Shown here: piece by piece, positions 1 through 9,899 of the stretch
Layout of the letters: every line of letters begins with the position of its first letter
Position numbering within the stretch: position 1 is the stretch's first letter
From: Pollenia angustigena
Lineage: Eukaryota; Arthropoda; Insecta; Diptera; Polleniidae
Direction of reading: 5' to 3'
DNA: 64,000 bases
Assembly (NCBI GenBank): GCA_930367215.1
Contig: OV884056.1
Span: 279,292,067 to 279,356,066 of the forward strand
Notes under the pieces: generated by a model
Seen by the model: the letters and a program-made list of their open reading frames with translations, nothing else
What the model was told of the DNA's origin: nothing
The model's database searches: none
Program-made: the position numbers and the translations under genes

Positions 1-122
1 CTACAAGAACAGTGACAGTAATTTGACCTGTCATTTGACTAGCATTGCTGTTGCAAATATCCATCACCGCATAGAACAAAGTTTTTATAATTTTCTTAAA
101 GCAAATATGAAAAAACTTAAAC
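1..122. other. AT-rich stretch, no feature
   Basis: No gene or repeat was recognised. On the minus strand this would be the start of an intron downstream of the candidate exon at 123-246, because a GTTTAAGT donor-like motif lies at its edge. Confidence 0.3.
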
Positions 123-246
123 GAGTATCCCGGCCAAAGCCACCACCCGAATGACCACAACCTGTTGGAAGACCACTCCTTGACACACGACCGTTTCGTA
201 CATTACGTCCATTGTTTCCAGCGAATCCACCACCTTGTCCTCTGGA
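123..246 (-). CDS. candidate internal exon of a glycine/arginine-rich protein
   Basis: Read on the minus strand, 124 nt stay open in one frame and encode about 41 residues rich in Gly, Arg, Asn and Ser, starting SRGQGGGFAGNNGRNVRNGR and ending HSGGGFGRDT. The composition differs strongly from the AT-driven F/K/N/I reading frames around it. A T-rich tract ending AAATAG precedes it, as an acceptor would, and GTTTAAGT follows, as a donor would. RGG-type tracts of this kind occur in RNA-binding proteins such as DEAD-box helicases, hnRNPs and FUS-like proteins. I could not match it to one gene. It could also be a decayed exon or a chance open frame; no partner exon has been joined to it. Confidence 0.3.
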
Positions 247-1101
247 CTATTTTTCTTTACACCAATAGCAAATAATATTTTGCAGTATTAAAATTAAACA
301 ATTTACAAATTTTCACAAGTATTAGCCAGTAAAGCGTATGTAGTTCTTCTAGTTTAACATATATTTAAGAGTGGTACAACTAATGTAAAATTGTTCCAAG
401 TGTGTTTGTAAAGGGATGATTCTTCTCTTTATTAGGAAGACGAATTGATGCCCGATTGATCGCCGTAACTACTCTGTAGGATGGGGCTTGACGCTGGGTA
501 TCTAAAAAGGACCTCTGCTTCAAATCTAGAACTCGCCATATAAAATTCATGCCTTCCGTAAGCGAGACGTTAAGCGAAACCCCATACCTTCTCTCTTACG
601 AACCTACTACGTTCAAAGCTTAATCTAACGCTGTTTTCATAGACGAGCGATTTAAAGGAACTCCGAAGAAAAAAATTCGAAAGGGGTTTAATGGCGTAGA
701 ACAACTCGTTTGCTTAATTTGATGTTCAATAACTTGATTGACGCGTACATTGTGGTATTTATTGAAATAAGTATAAAATTCTTAAATCAAGTAAAAAAAA
801 GATTTAACTTCATGTTGTATTTAACCCTCCGACAGACGCATGTTTTGATTTTCTTTACACATTAGAAAAAGGTCTAGCCAGACTCATGTGTACCACGAAG
901 GGTTCAAAAGTAAAGTTGAACTCTTGCTTCTCATTTAGTTTATATTTTTGGTTAAATATGCAAATAAGATTTCTAAAGTAGAAACCATATCGGGCATGAT
1001 GTTGGTGTTCTATCATTCTGTAAGGTGTAATACGGGTAAGTAAATCAATCATAATAATTTTTTCTTTCTTATTCAAGAAAAAATCAACTTACTAATACTT
1101 G
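247..1101. other. AT-rich stretch with no supported gene
   Basis: A 73-codon open frame on the minus strand (855-1076) has no recognisable domain and no convincing exon borders. The block at about 430-700 is slightly richer in GC but no family was recognised. Confidence 0.3.
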
Positions 1102-1279
1102 AATCAAGCGCATTTTGAGATTTATTCAATCTTAGTTTTTGTTAAATCAATCGCATTTTCTGATTATTTTAAGTACGGATTTAAACAATTTTCTAATTCT
1201 GATATCAAGCGCATTTTGAGATTGATTCAATCTTAGTTTTATTTAAATCAATCTCATTTTCTGATTATTTAAAGTACGT
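1102..1279 (+). repeat. direct duplication, two ~76-bp units
   Basis: Two near-identical units, about 1102-1178 and 1203-1279 (period ~101 bp), both read ATCAAGCGCATTTTGAGATT, continue through TTCAATCTTAGTTTT and TAAATCAATC, and end near GATTATTTWAAGTACG. The spacer is not duplicated. A partial third copy may follow to about 1370 (AATCAATCTT, GAGTACGG). It is a local duplication of unknown origin. Confidence 0.75.
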
Positions 1280-2730
1280 AATCGGGAATGAATATGGATA
1301 ATTTAAGTATTTTGAGATTGAAAATCCGTATTTGAATCAATCTTTCTGTACTTCATTTGAGTACGGAAGAATTGATTTTTATTTTGAATGTAGTTGTGCC
1401 GTTTGTATCACTTCGGGCTTCGATATTTTCACCTGCTGACAAAAACATTGAGCGAGAAGTGGAACTTCCCCACATACAAAATTAGCGTAAGCGCACGCAA
1501 CGTAGTCGCAATAGAATGCCAACTTTGATTAAAGCAAAATTAAAAAATCTACAACCGTTTTCGAAGTCTGTAGACTGATGCTTCAATCTGTAAAGGAGTT
1601 GTGCCGCCAACTTCACTCCCATTAGGGAAGTGTCAAAACAAAAATACTGAGCAACCCCCTCTATAAATAATACTCCTACTGATCTTACTAATTATAATCC
1701 AAAACACATCTTAAGTTAATTAAATTAAAAAAAATTTTCATTACTTTTAAATTAATTTCTATTAAATAATAAGTCCCTTAAACATTTTTTAAACTGAAAT
1801 CTTATTTCCTCAGCTAAAGTCAATGCCTTTTCCAAACTTGTCTTTTGTTTATTACTTATGTTTGCTTTTTTTCCTTTAATCATCAGCATCTTTATCATCT
1901 CATATGAAAGTCCTTAAGATGTAGATGTCTTTTTGTTGAAGCAAAATAAAAACAAAAATAAAAAATTATTTGCCATTTTATGTCATTTTCAGTTTGATTA
2001 TCGTCGGTATGTCATTTGCAAAACTTTGTTTAGAAAACAAAGAACGCGCATACACACGCACACACCAGACTGTCCTCAAGAGGCTTTTTTACATACAAAA
2101 ATACATTTTCTGTATGTGTCCTTAACGTTTTGCTTTTTGTCTGTCTGTCTGTATCTAACATGTTAACACCAAAAATATACCAATCTTCAAATCTTTACAA
2201 AATTCTTTTTTATTTTCCATCTTTCACTTTTGGGTTGTTTATGTGGAGTTGGTATCTGCGTGAAAGATGATGATTTATTGCTTTAACAATGCTTTTATTT
2301 TATGATTCTACGAGCAGACTTTGTACCTTTTTTTTAAATTTTTTTTTTTAACAAGTAACGCATTTTTCGCCTCCTGAGAAATGGAAGTTGGTTTAAAATG
2401 GAATAAAATCAGCAAAAAGAAATTACAGATAACACGAGGTGGTAAAAGCTTTAGAACGATTTTGGTTACAACAATAAGACCAGAAGAAGTTTGCAGACAA
2501 TATGATAGACAAAATACCACAATTTTTCATTCGGTTATAAAAAACAATCAACAAAATTCATAATTTTCAAACACAAAGGCCAGAGTCTTTACAAAAGCAA
2601 CATATTTCACTCATATGTATTTTTGGCTATAAGATTTATTAATATCACTCTGTGTGCTTCATATTTTTTTTTTTTTTTTTTGCTTTGCGATACTTTTTTC
2701 TCTCGGTGTGTATATAAGTTCAAGCTAGAT
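1280..2730. other. AT-rich stretch, no supported gene
   Basis: Contains T-rich and A-rich runs, a short TGTC microsatellite near 2139-2153 and open frames of 60-77 codons with low-complexity composition. None has splice borders or a recognisable domain. Confidence 0.35.
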
Positions 2731-2973
2731 CTAAATTAAATGATGCTGTTTTGAAGGATTTATTATATTTTCTTCTATGAAGACATCTGCAGCTAATAGA
2801 CTTTTAATTTTTCTCATATCATCATATTTCTTAAATAAAAATTTGGTTAATTTTTCTATTTGGAAATAATCGTCGTCTAAACGATAAGTCATACGACAGA
2901 CCTTGCAAATTAGGTGTGTGCACTTGTGAATAGACAAATTTGTTTTACCGTTACTTAGTCGTATTGCTAAATG
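2731..2973 (-). CDS. candidate coding exon of unknown function
   Basis: The minus strand is open for about 80 codons and ends at a TAG. The C-terminal part looks more protein-like than its AT-rich neighbours: it has a Cys/His cluster (HKCTHLICKVCR) followed by a charged, helix-like stretch (RLDDDYFQIEKLTKFLFKK, then DDMRKIKSLLAADVFIEENI). No canonical ATG heads it; an acceptor-like CTATTCACAAG precedes the Cys-rich part. The first ~11 codons overlap the duplicated block at 2940-3330, so any exon probably begins near 2935. No family was recognised. It may be a terminal exon, a relic of a mobile-element gene, or chance. Confidence 0.25.
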   Translation of the reverse strand, partial: HLAIRLSNGKTNLSIHKCTHLICKVCRMTYRLDDDYFQIEKLTKFLFKKYDDMRKIKSLLAADVFIEENIINPSKQHHLI

Positions 2974-3330
2974 TCAAAAATTTAAAATATCAATTCACTT
3001 TGAATAAAATATTTAAGAAGATTAACAAATTTCTTCTTATCAAATACTAAACAAAATATGATAAATAAAACTAAAAATCGCAAATTATTTTATTTTAGTT
3101 TTAATATTTTACTTTAATCTTGATTTTTATTAATTTTTTCTTCTGCTTTAATAAAATTTGCCATTCACATTAGTTGATACCATGAAAATAAACCAGGTGT
3201 GGGAGGCAGTTTTAACTTGAGATGAAATGTTTATTTATGCAATTTTTATTAAAATAGTTTGAAAAATTAATTAAAATGAATTGAACATATATTAATCAAT
3301 TAGTGGGACAACAAATTGAACATTGGCATA
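2940..3330 (+). repeat. dispersed ~0.4-kb repeat, copy A
   Basis: Shares an ordered series of blocks with 7780-8350: TATCAATTCACTTT, ATTTAAGAAGATWARCAAAT, GATAAATAAAACTAAAAAT, GCAAATTATTT, AAATTTGCCATTCACATT, GATACCATGA and AAACCAGGTRTGGGAG. This copy lacks the 176-bp hairpin element present in copy B, so it shows the unoccupied state of that site. No coding capacity is seen. Confidence 0.7.
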
Positions 3331-3396
3331 AATACAAATGTTTTCAAAACACAAAAAAGGTCAATCGTATAATGAGACAACAGTTTTGTATTAAAA

Positions 3397-3407
3397 TAAC
3401 CATTAAC
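3397..3407 (+). repeat. 11-bp target-site duplication, left copy
   Basis: TAACCATTAAC occurs exactly here and at 4160-4170, flanking the LINE fragment. This marks the real 5' truncation point of the insertion. Confidence 0.75.
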
Positions 3408-4159
3408 GGACCACTGCAGTGTCATGCAGGCCGAGATAATGGCCATCCACACAGCCGCGAGACGCATCCGGTACGGTGAAATATCTGGAAGGGATATTCA
3501 CATTATTACCGATAGCAAGGCGGCCATAAGATCCCTGGAGAATGTGTTCATCACATCGAGAATTGTCCGGGAATGCCGGATGTCTCTGGAGGAGATAGCG
3601 AGACATTCACTGGTTACCCTTAATTGGGTCCCCGGACACGGGGACATACATGGGAACCGCATGGATGATTCGTTGTCATATGGAGGCACCACCTTGAATC
3701 GGGACGGTTTCACATATAATGAAGGTGCTTCACTCCCAAGGTCTAAGCAACTTATAGCGCACAAGTTTCATCTTATAGCCAGTCCGAGGTGGCACGATGA
3801 AACTACCTGTGGGGAAACCAGGAAAATCTGGACCATCATAGAAGAAAAAATAAACCTAATTGCGGTTATAACTGGCCACTGGCCCTTTGGAAGGCACGCC
3901 CAGAGGCTGGGGCTCCCTTATAATGACTTGTGTAGAAGTTGCGGCGATGAGGAGGAGGAAGAGTCAACGGAACATCTTCTCTGTAATTGCCCGTCATTCG
4001 GAGATTTAATACTCGAAATGTTTGGTCGAAGACCGCTTGGGAACAAAACTTGTCTTTCTGATGTTGATGTAAACAGGATCCACTCCTTTATTGAATCAAC
4101 CGGATGGCTGCATGGGAATACTAGCAGCCAGATAACATAGGACCCATGGGAACCTAACC
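3408..4159 (+). mobile_element. 5'-truncated LINE (LOA/I-type) with RNase H domain and C-terminal Cys/His knuckle
   Basis: An open frame runs without interruption from the truncation point to a TAG at 4138-4140. It begins DHCSVMQAEIMAI, the first acidic block of a retrotransposon RNase H. It continues with TDSKAAI (catalytic Asp), WVPGHGDIHGN with the following RMDD (His/Asp region), then the C-terminal knuckle CRSCGDEEEEESTEHLLCNC (C-x2-C...H-x4-C). RNase H C-terminal to RT is characteristic of LOA/I/R1-group LINEs; endonuclease and RT are missing here. The usual VFQAE is VMQAE, so the ATG at 3424 is not a real start. The element ends in a short CCTAACC-type tail directly followed by the second copy of the 11-bp target duplication. 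The intact frame and exact duplication suggest a relatively young insertion. Confidence 0.85.
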
Positions 4160-4170
4160 TAACCATTAAC
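4160..4170 (+). repeat. 11-bp target-site duplication, right copy
   Basis: Exact second copy of TAACCATTAAC, immediately after the LINE 3' end. Confidence 0.75.
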
Positions 4171-5935
4171 AAAAATGCAACATTGTTTATTTATAAGGTA
4201 ATACAACATATACATACGACAATAATGCGAGCTTGTGAATTGGACAAATAAAAAAAAATTTTAAATGTTGAATAAGAATTTTTTGTCCCCCCTGATTTTT
4301 AAAATGACAGGGACCAGAAAAAAAAATTAAAAGATGTAAAAGACGCTAACACATTAAAGATCACTTGATTTGCTACCATTTTCTTTCGCATCGCAACTGA
4401 GAATAGCCCCCCAGGGAGCTACTTAAGCAGCAAAAACGGCACGTTTGCTAAGCAAGTGTTAGAATATATTTACATAAGTACCTGCTATGTGGGGCTTTTC
4501 TAACCGTCTTAACCACTGGGTGACCACCACCGTGTTTATAAGCAACCAGTACACAGAAGTAGAGTTTGAGTGCTTAAGTCTCGATCTCCCGTTATTAGAA
4601 GCTGGTGCTACTTAACCATCGCTTCAGTTTTACAGCAAGCATCACCTAGGGCGCTCTGCCAGCAGGCCAAAATTCCGCATAAGTGTTGGAAAATGGGTAC
4701 CAAAGGAGTTGCAGCGGCAAGAGGATTAAATATGCGAACGCAATTACAAGAAATGATTTTTGTAAGAAATCATTATTCGCGAAAATTGGATGGATTATGA
4801 CTTTCCGAATAGCAAGAAATCGTAGATGAAGCCTGGTCAAAAAGTCGAATTAATGCTAAGGCCAAATATAATAATGGCGCCAATGTGATGCATTGTATTT
4901 AATAGTACCAGAAGTGTCCCATCTATTTCGAGCTGCTGAAATAGTTCCAGACGATCACATGGGACCTGTACCGAACAACGCCCGAAATAAGCGATCAGGC
5001 ATAAAGTCACATGATTCTTTTATGATAACCCAGTTCCTTTTGCGACCATTTTTATATAAATTCATATAAATACTTTAAAATTTTCTACGTTATTTCTTTT
5101 GTTTACCCTGACTTTTCCAACAAATTAAATCCTGGAATATTTAATATTTAATCAAAAAAATTTTTTTACCACTACACCGGTTCTTGCAACCTTCAACTTT
5201 TTTCTTCCATTAGTAAAAAAAAAATATACATAAATTATTAATTTTTTTTTTTTTTTTTTGCTGTTGTTCTAGTATGTATTTTTACTCGAGTATCTGTAGA
5301 TTTTATTTCTTTTCTCACATTTTATAGATAAATGCACGTTTTATGAGGATGTCTACTGCTGACTCTCTAAAGCTGAGGAGGATGATGATGTATAATAAAT
5401 GGCTTCATTGTTGGGTGACAAATAGTCCGGTTTGTTATTGTTTCATATGTGTGGCTGTTGTTGATTTATCAAAAAAAAAAAAAAAAATATTTGCATTTAT
5501 TTTATTTTTTGTTTGCTGTTGTATGAGTCGTCTTGTCAGCCATTTATTTATTTTTAGTTTTAATTTTAGCCGAATGATTAAGATTTTTTTTTTGTTATTT
5601 GTCATGCTAAAGAGAAAGAGTTTTTTGCCTGAAACTAAAGGAGTTGAATAAAAGAAACGCCTTTTTATGTAGACTAAAAATGATCTATGGAAGCTTGAAA
5701 AGGAAGAAATCCATTACCACGGACAACAAGTGGGTTTTGAAAGATAAGCCATAATTTGTAGATTTTGACACCAATTATTTTTGAGATCATTTATTTCTTT
5801 TAAAAGTTTATTTTCTGTTGCCAAAAAGTTATGGTTTATGGTTGAGTTTTTGTTTTAAAATTAAGATGTCTTATTAATGTACATTGTAATAATATTAATA
5901 ATATAACCAATGTAGCCAGAAGTAGGAACAGATTC
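4171..5935. other. unassigned stretch; mixed-complexity block then AT-rich DNA
   Basis: About 4380-5040 has more balanced composition than its surroundings and broken open frames of up to 76 codons, so it may be an old transposon relic, but no motif was recognised. From 5040 to 5935 the sequence is AT-rich with long T runs; the open frame at 5343-5651 is mostly homopolymer-driven. Confidence 0.3.
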
Positions 5936-6165
5936 CTAGACATGGGACATTGATTCTATTAGCATAGGACAAATCGGAAGGATTTTTATACTCTTCACCA
6001 CAGGTGGAAAGGGTATATATAAGTTTGTCATTCCGCTTGTTATTTCTATAATATTTAGTTTAGAACCTATAAAGTATAAAGATTCTGGGTCCGTCCTTAG
6101 GAGTAGCGAATGTCTTTCTTTCCGCCTTTCCCTGTGCATGTTGAAATGGGTTTTCTAAAGACTCA
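5936..6165 (+). repeat. dispersed fly repeat with GGGTATATATAAGTTTGTCA motif
   Basis: The block GGGTATATATAAGTTTGTCA followed by TTCCGCTTGTTATTTC, CCTATAAAGTATAAAGATTC and TGGGTCCGTCC resembles a module I recall as widely dispersed in fly genomes (promoter-like TATA block, CATTCCG, CTATAAAGTATATATATTC, GTCCGTC). A related stretch lies at 37180-37270. The family assignment is from memory and not certain. Confidence 0.45.
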
Positions 6166-6611
6166 ACGTACAATGGTACAAATATCGAATATAGGCTGCA
6201 ATAGATTGCTATTCAAATTCAGCTATATCAGTTGACAAATGGCTGAAATATGAGCAAAATGCTACGACTGCCTCTAATTTTTCACCCATAAATCTCTAAT
6301 TTTTACCCTTCTTAAAGTCTATAAAATTTATATTTAGAAGAAGGTGTTTTTTAAATCTAAATACCATTTAATACTATCGTGGTTTTGGTACGATAGAGTC
6401 CATACAAAAAAAGCTTAGGTGATGAAGCGCAAATATTCTCTTAGTATAAGATTTGCGTGTTTGGAATAAGTATCTCGGATCAATAGCTCCCGTACCATGT
6501 GAGTTGGGGAAGAATTGAATCGTCAATACTAGTTATGGTGAAGGATTTATAAATATAGCAATTGTACTTGTTTAAATTCATTTAATTGTATAGGCTTTTT
6601 ATAAATTAATA

Positions 6612-7517
6612 ATGGGTGATTTTTTAGCTATTATCTTTTTGGCAACACTGGTTTAAACAGCTGACGCACGTTTCGTGTTTTGTTTCACTGTCAAACATCT
6701 TCAATTTGGTATATTATTTAACCATGAATCGTCTTACAAACGAACAACGCTTGCAAATTATTGAATTTTATTATCAAAATGCGTGCTCTGTTAAGAAAGT
6801 TCATCGCGCCCTTCTTGTGTTCAGCGACGAAGCTAATTTTTGGCTCAATGGGTACGATAGTAAGCAAAATTGTCGATTTTGGAGTGAAGATCAGCCAGAA
6901 GCATTGCAAGAGCTACCAATGCATCCAGAAAAAGTCACAGTTTGGTGCGGTTTATGGGTTGGTAGCATCATTGGACCGAACTCCTTCAAAGATGATGCGA
7001 ATCGTAATTTAACTGTGAATGACGAGCGCTACCGTGAGATGATATCCAACTTTTTTTTGCCCAAAATGCAAGAGCTTGACTTGCATGACATGTGCTTTCA
7101 ACAAGACGGTGCCACATGCCATACAGCACGCTTAACAATGGACTTATTGAGAGGCGAGTTCGGTGAACATTTTATTTCACGTTCGGGACCGGTCAATTGG
7201 CCGCCTAGATCGTGCGATTTGTGGGGCTATGTTAAAGCTCATGTCTATACACACATGCCCGCTTCAATTAACGCATTGGAAGACAACATTGAAGCATTTA
7301 TTCATGAGATACCGGCCGAAATGTTGGAAAGAGTATGCCAAAATTGGACTAAGCGGATGGACCATTTGAGGCGCAGTTACGGTCAACATTTGCATGAAAT
7401 TATTTCCAAACATTAAATTATATGGACCGTACTATCGATTCAAATAAAGATTTCATGAATTTTTCTGAATTTCATGTTTTTTTTAAACTTTCCTATAGCT
7501 CTTAAAAAATCGACCGT
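6612..7517 (+). mobile_element. mariner-like (IS630/Tc1) element, internally deleted copy 1
   Basis: The ends pair as inverted repeats (left GGGTGATTTTTTAGCTAT, right on minus GGTCGATTTTTTAAGAGCTA) and TA dinucleotides flank the element at 6610-6611 and 7518-7519, as expected for Tc1/mariner insertion. Between them lies a transposase frame. It is related in sequence to the copy at 36336-37058 and shares the same large internal deletion. Being internally deleted and TIR-bounded, it is a non-autonomous derivative. Confidence 0.85.
6724..7416 (+). pseudogene. internally deleted mariner-like transposase
   Basis: The frame is open from MNRLTNEQRLQIIEFYYQNA to a TAA at 7414-7416 (about 230 codons; full-length relatives are roughly 340-350). 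The N-terminal helix-turn-helix start is present, but after KKVHRAL the frame jumps to FSDEANFWLNGY. This removes the rest of the DNA-binding region and the linker. The first catalytic Asp (FSDEA) and the second (FQQDGATCH) remain. The third is gone: relatives read CDLTPLDYFLWG, this copy reads CDLWG, a 21-nt in-frame loss that takes the acidic residue. The product would therefore be catalytically dead even if expressed. An in-frame ATG upstream at 6706 is possible, but the family normally starts at MNRL. Confidence 0.85.
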
Positions 7518-7561
7518 TATTTGCAATTCTCATTCACTCTGAAGTTATATGTATGTATTTG

Positions 7562-7745
7562 GTAATATCTTTGGCTTGTCTAACAATTTTTGGGAGAAAG
7601 TTTTCTCATGATTTGGCCTAAGCAGCCAGTGAAATTAGCATGAAAACCAATTATCCTCCAACAATAAATTTTAGTGTGTTTATCAAGAACAAAAATTGGG
7701 AATTAAGCACGACAAACAAAATCTTATTAAAAAAGCTCTGTCGTA
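7562..7745 (+). mobile_element. GATGATCTGGCCTAAG-family MITE, copy 1
   Basis: Non-coding repeat carrying the conserved blocks TGATTTGGCCTAAGCAGCCA, CAACAATAAATTTTAGTGT, TTTATCAA and AAAATTGGGAATTAAGCACG. The same blocks occur in the same order at 13535, 23727, 35152, 41045, 50332-51602 and 61440. This copy has only the right half of the element. No protein is encoded. Confidence 0.8.
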
Positions 7746-7779
7746 TGGCTTATCGTTTAAAAAAATGCGATTTTTTTTC

Positions 7780-8350
7780 GTTACCTTGTCGTATTGGAAA
7801 TTGAAAAAGAAAAATGGAAAATATCAATTCAATGTACATTGTGAATTCACTTTAAATAAACTATTTAAGAAGATAAGCAAATTTCTATAACCAAATATGT
7901 AATAAAAAACATGATAAATAAAACTAAAAATAGCAAATTATTTAATTTTATGGTGTTTTCTTTTCTACAAAAAAATGTGACATTTAATTTAAAAAAAATG
8001 CAATTTGGTGTCTGTTTTGTTCTAAAAAAACGCACCCTTTTTGGGAGCAAAATTTTTAAGAAACAGACACTAAATTACATTTTTTTTTTAAATAAAATGT
8101 CACATTTTTTGTAGAAAAGAAAACACCACTAGTTAGTTATAAATTTTAACTTCACTCTTGGTTTGTATTTAATTCTTCTTCTTCTTTAACTAAATTTGCC
8201 ATTCACATTGGATGATACCATGATATGAAACCAGGTATGGGAGTATTAGATTGTGACGAAATGGTAATAAATATTAGTGAATAAGCAATTTTGAATAAAA
8301 TAGTCTAAAAAATAAATTGAAATGAATCAAACATACATACATATATTAAT
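7780..8350 (+). repeat. dispersed ~0.4-kb repeat, copy B, interrupted by hairpin element
   Basis: Second copy of the block at 2940-3330, same orientation and order of motifs. The difference is an insertion at 7952-8127, between the GCAAATTATTT block and the TTTGCCATTCACATT block. Confidence 0.7.
7952..8127. mobile_element. hairpin (fully palindromic) MITE, ~87-bp arms
   Basis: Left arm GGTGTTTTCTTTTCTACAAA with AATGTGACATTTAATTTAAA and GTGTCTGTTTTGTTC pairs with the right arm GAAACAGACAC, AAATAAAATGTCACATTT and TTTGTAGAAAAGAAAACACC. Only a few bases separate the arms. A decayed right half of the same element is at 42525-42625. Absence from copy A of the host repeat confirms that it is an insertion. 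Confidence 0.8.
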
Positions 8351-9192
8351 CCTTTTGCAGAATTAAATTTGTGGCAGTAGTTAAGTAGTTAGTTAAAAAG
8401 ATTTTTACAAATTCACCAAAAAAATCGAACATTTTCAGGCCTGGTATTAATACAACACCACAGAATATGATTCTCTTTTAAGGATTAAGAGCGGCGTAAT
8501 GTCCATATACTTTGTAGAGTTTCATAATGTTTTAATGAATCTTAAGACAAGCCACCGAAATAATATTGTCAGACTCTCAAGTTCGTTATAGACGTGTTTT
8601 ATTGTAATAAGAATTTTCTTTTTACTTAAATTTCCACAAAATATTGAATATCAATAACTTTAAATACACCAATTTACATTCGTAAACTTAATTACAAATT
8701 CCAGCAACAGTCCATATAAGATTTAATAAAAAAACCCCCATAAAATTATAAAAAAAACGACTACCAAACCAAAGAGTTATAAAAAAATGATTATTTATTT
8801 TGTGTTGAATGTTTTTTTTTCAAGTCATTATTAAATTAAATGATTTAAAGCCCAATTAATTAATGACACAGGCGCGCGCCAGAGTAAGAGGAAATCAAAC
8901 CAGTGTAAAACTATTTAAATGAAAATTTATCACTTGGTAAAATTTTGTTTTTTCTCTCCCCCCCATTCACTTTGCGGAGTAAATAACATGTTTTAACATT
9001 TAATAAAAATCATTTAATTACACGAACACACTTGTCAAACAGCAGAAAGACAAAATAAAAAATAGAAAATTTAAATAATATAATAAAAAAAGTTTTAATA
9101 CAAATGAAATGAATTGAATTGACACACCCATTGGCAACTCGGTCGGTCATCAAATGAAATGGGAAAGAAAAAAATGTTCTGCCACATCTTAC
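8351..9192. other. AT-rich stretch, no feature
   Basis: No gene, RNA or recognisable repeat. On the minus strand this follows the candidate exon at 9193-9266 and would be intron if that exon is real. Confidence 0.35.
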
Positions 9193-9266
9193 CAATTCAT
9201 ATTGGGCCTTAACGTCCTTTACCAAGTGCACATTTTCACATACATCTACACTTGCGTCTTCATCTT
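9193..9266 (-). CDS. candidate 74-bp internal exon, unknown protein
   Basis: Read on the minus strand, a long T tract ending AACAAAG (acceptor-like) is followed by 74 nt that encode EDEDASVDVCENVHLVKDVK then AQYEL, and then G|GTAAGA, a strong donor consensus. The residues (Asp, Glu, Val, Ala, Cys, His) are unlike those of AT-driven random frames. The exon would start with two bases of a split codon and end on a codon boundary. I do not recognise the protein. Neighbouring exons have not been found, so the gene and its strand are inferred only from this exon. Confidence 0.45.
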
Positions 9267-9269
9267 CTT

Positions 9270-9819
9270 TGTTAAAAAAAAAAAAAAAAAAAAACAGATA
9301 AAACGCTTGTATTAAGTCCCAGACGGTCTGATGTGGTCTTAAATTGAATGCATTACAATTTGGTAACATAATCTGCATGTAATAAGCCAATGTCCAACAA
9401 ATAATATAAATTGTTTTTTTATCCACTTCTTCTCTGCAACTCTCTCTCTCTCTCTCTTTTTCAAACACCTCTTTTTATCTTTATTTTCATTTATTTCTTA
9501 CTTTCGTTTCAGTTTTTATTCTTTTTTTTTTTTTTTTGCTAGATGTGTGTTAAACTCTTGATAAGTCTTTTATTTAACTTGTCTCCTTTAACTCAGCACC
9601 ACCGTTTTCCCCCCACTGGCCGACATCATTATTACCAACACTGCCATACTTTCAATAGCATCCGATTTTATAGCAGAATTTTATAAAAACATATTTTGTC
9701 TTTTTTGGTTTTAATTTTTTTTTTTTTTTATCTTTTTTGGAGTTTGTTGTCAGCAGTAACAGATTTCTACATCTTATAAAAATTTTGTTATAAAACTTAA
9801 ATCAATTTTGTGACAATTT

Positions 9820-9850
<31 letters not shown>

Positions 9851-9899
9851 GGCATTAGAGGACATACGGAATTATATGCTACACCTGTTTTAAGGAGGC
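9270..9899. other. AT-rich stretch with poly(T) runs
   Basis: Includes a (CT)n run near 9437-9460 and several T runs longer than 15 bases. On minus, the A/T run beside 9270 could serve as the polypyrimidine tract of the candidate exon. No other feature was seen. Confidence 0.35.

Noticed and set aside
2139..2153. TGTC microsatellite as a regulatory site
   Set aside because: Short simple repeat with no supporting context.
3498..3764. 88-codon minus-strand open frame across the RNase H region
   Set aside because: Shadow of the plus-strand RNase H frame, which has all expected motifs.
4151..4163. CCTAACCTAACC as an interstitial telomeric repeat
   Set aside because: Only about two units, and they form the 3' end of the LINE just inside its target duplication. 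They are better explained as the element's tail.
5343..5651. 102-codon open frame on plus
   Set aside because: Composition is driven by T and A runs; no recognisable domain.
9010..9468. 152-codon open frame on minus as a whole gene
   Set aside because: Both ends are low-complexity (RERERE, long F run). Only the central 74 nt with splice-like borders looks coding, so that part alone is listed.
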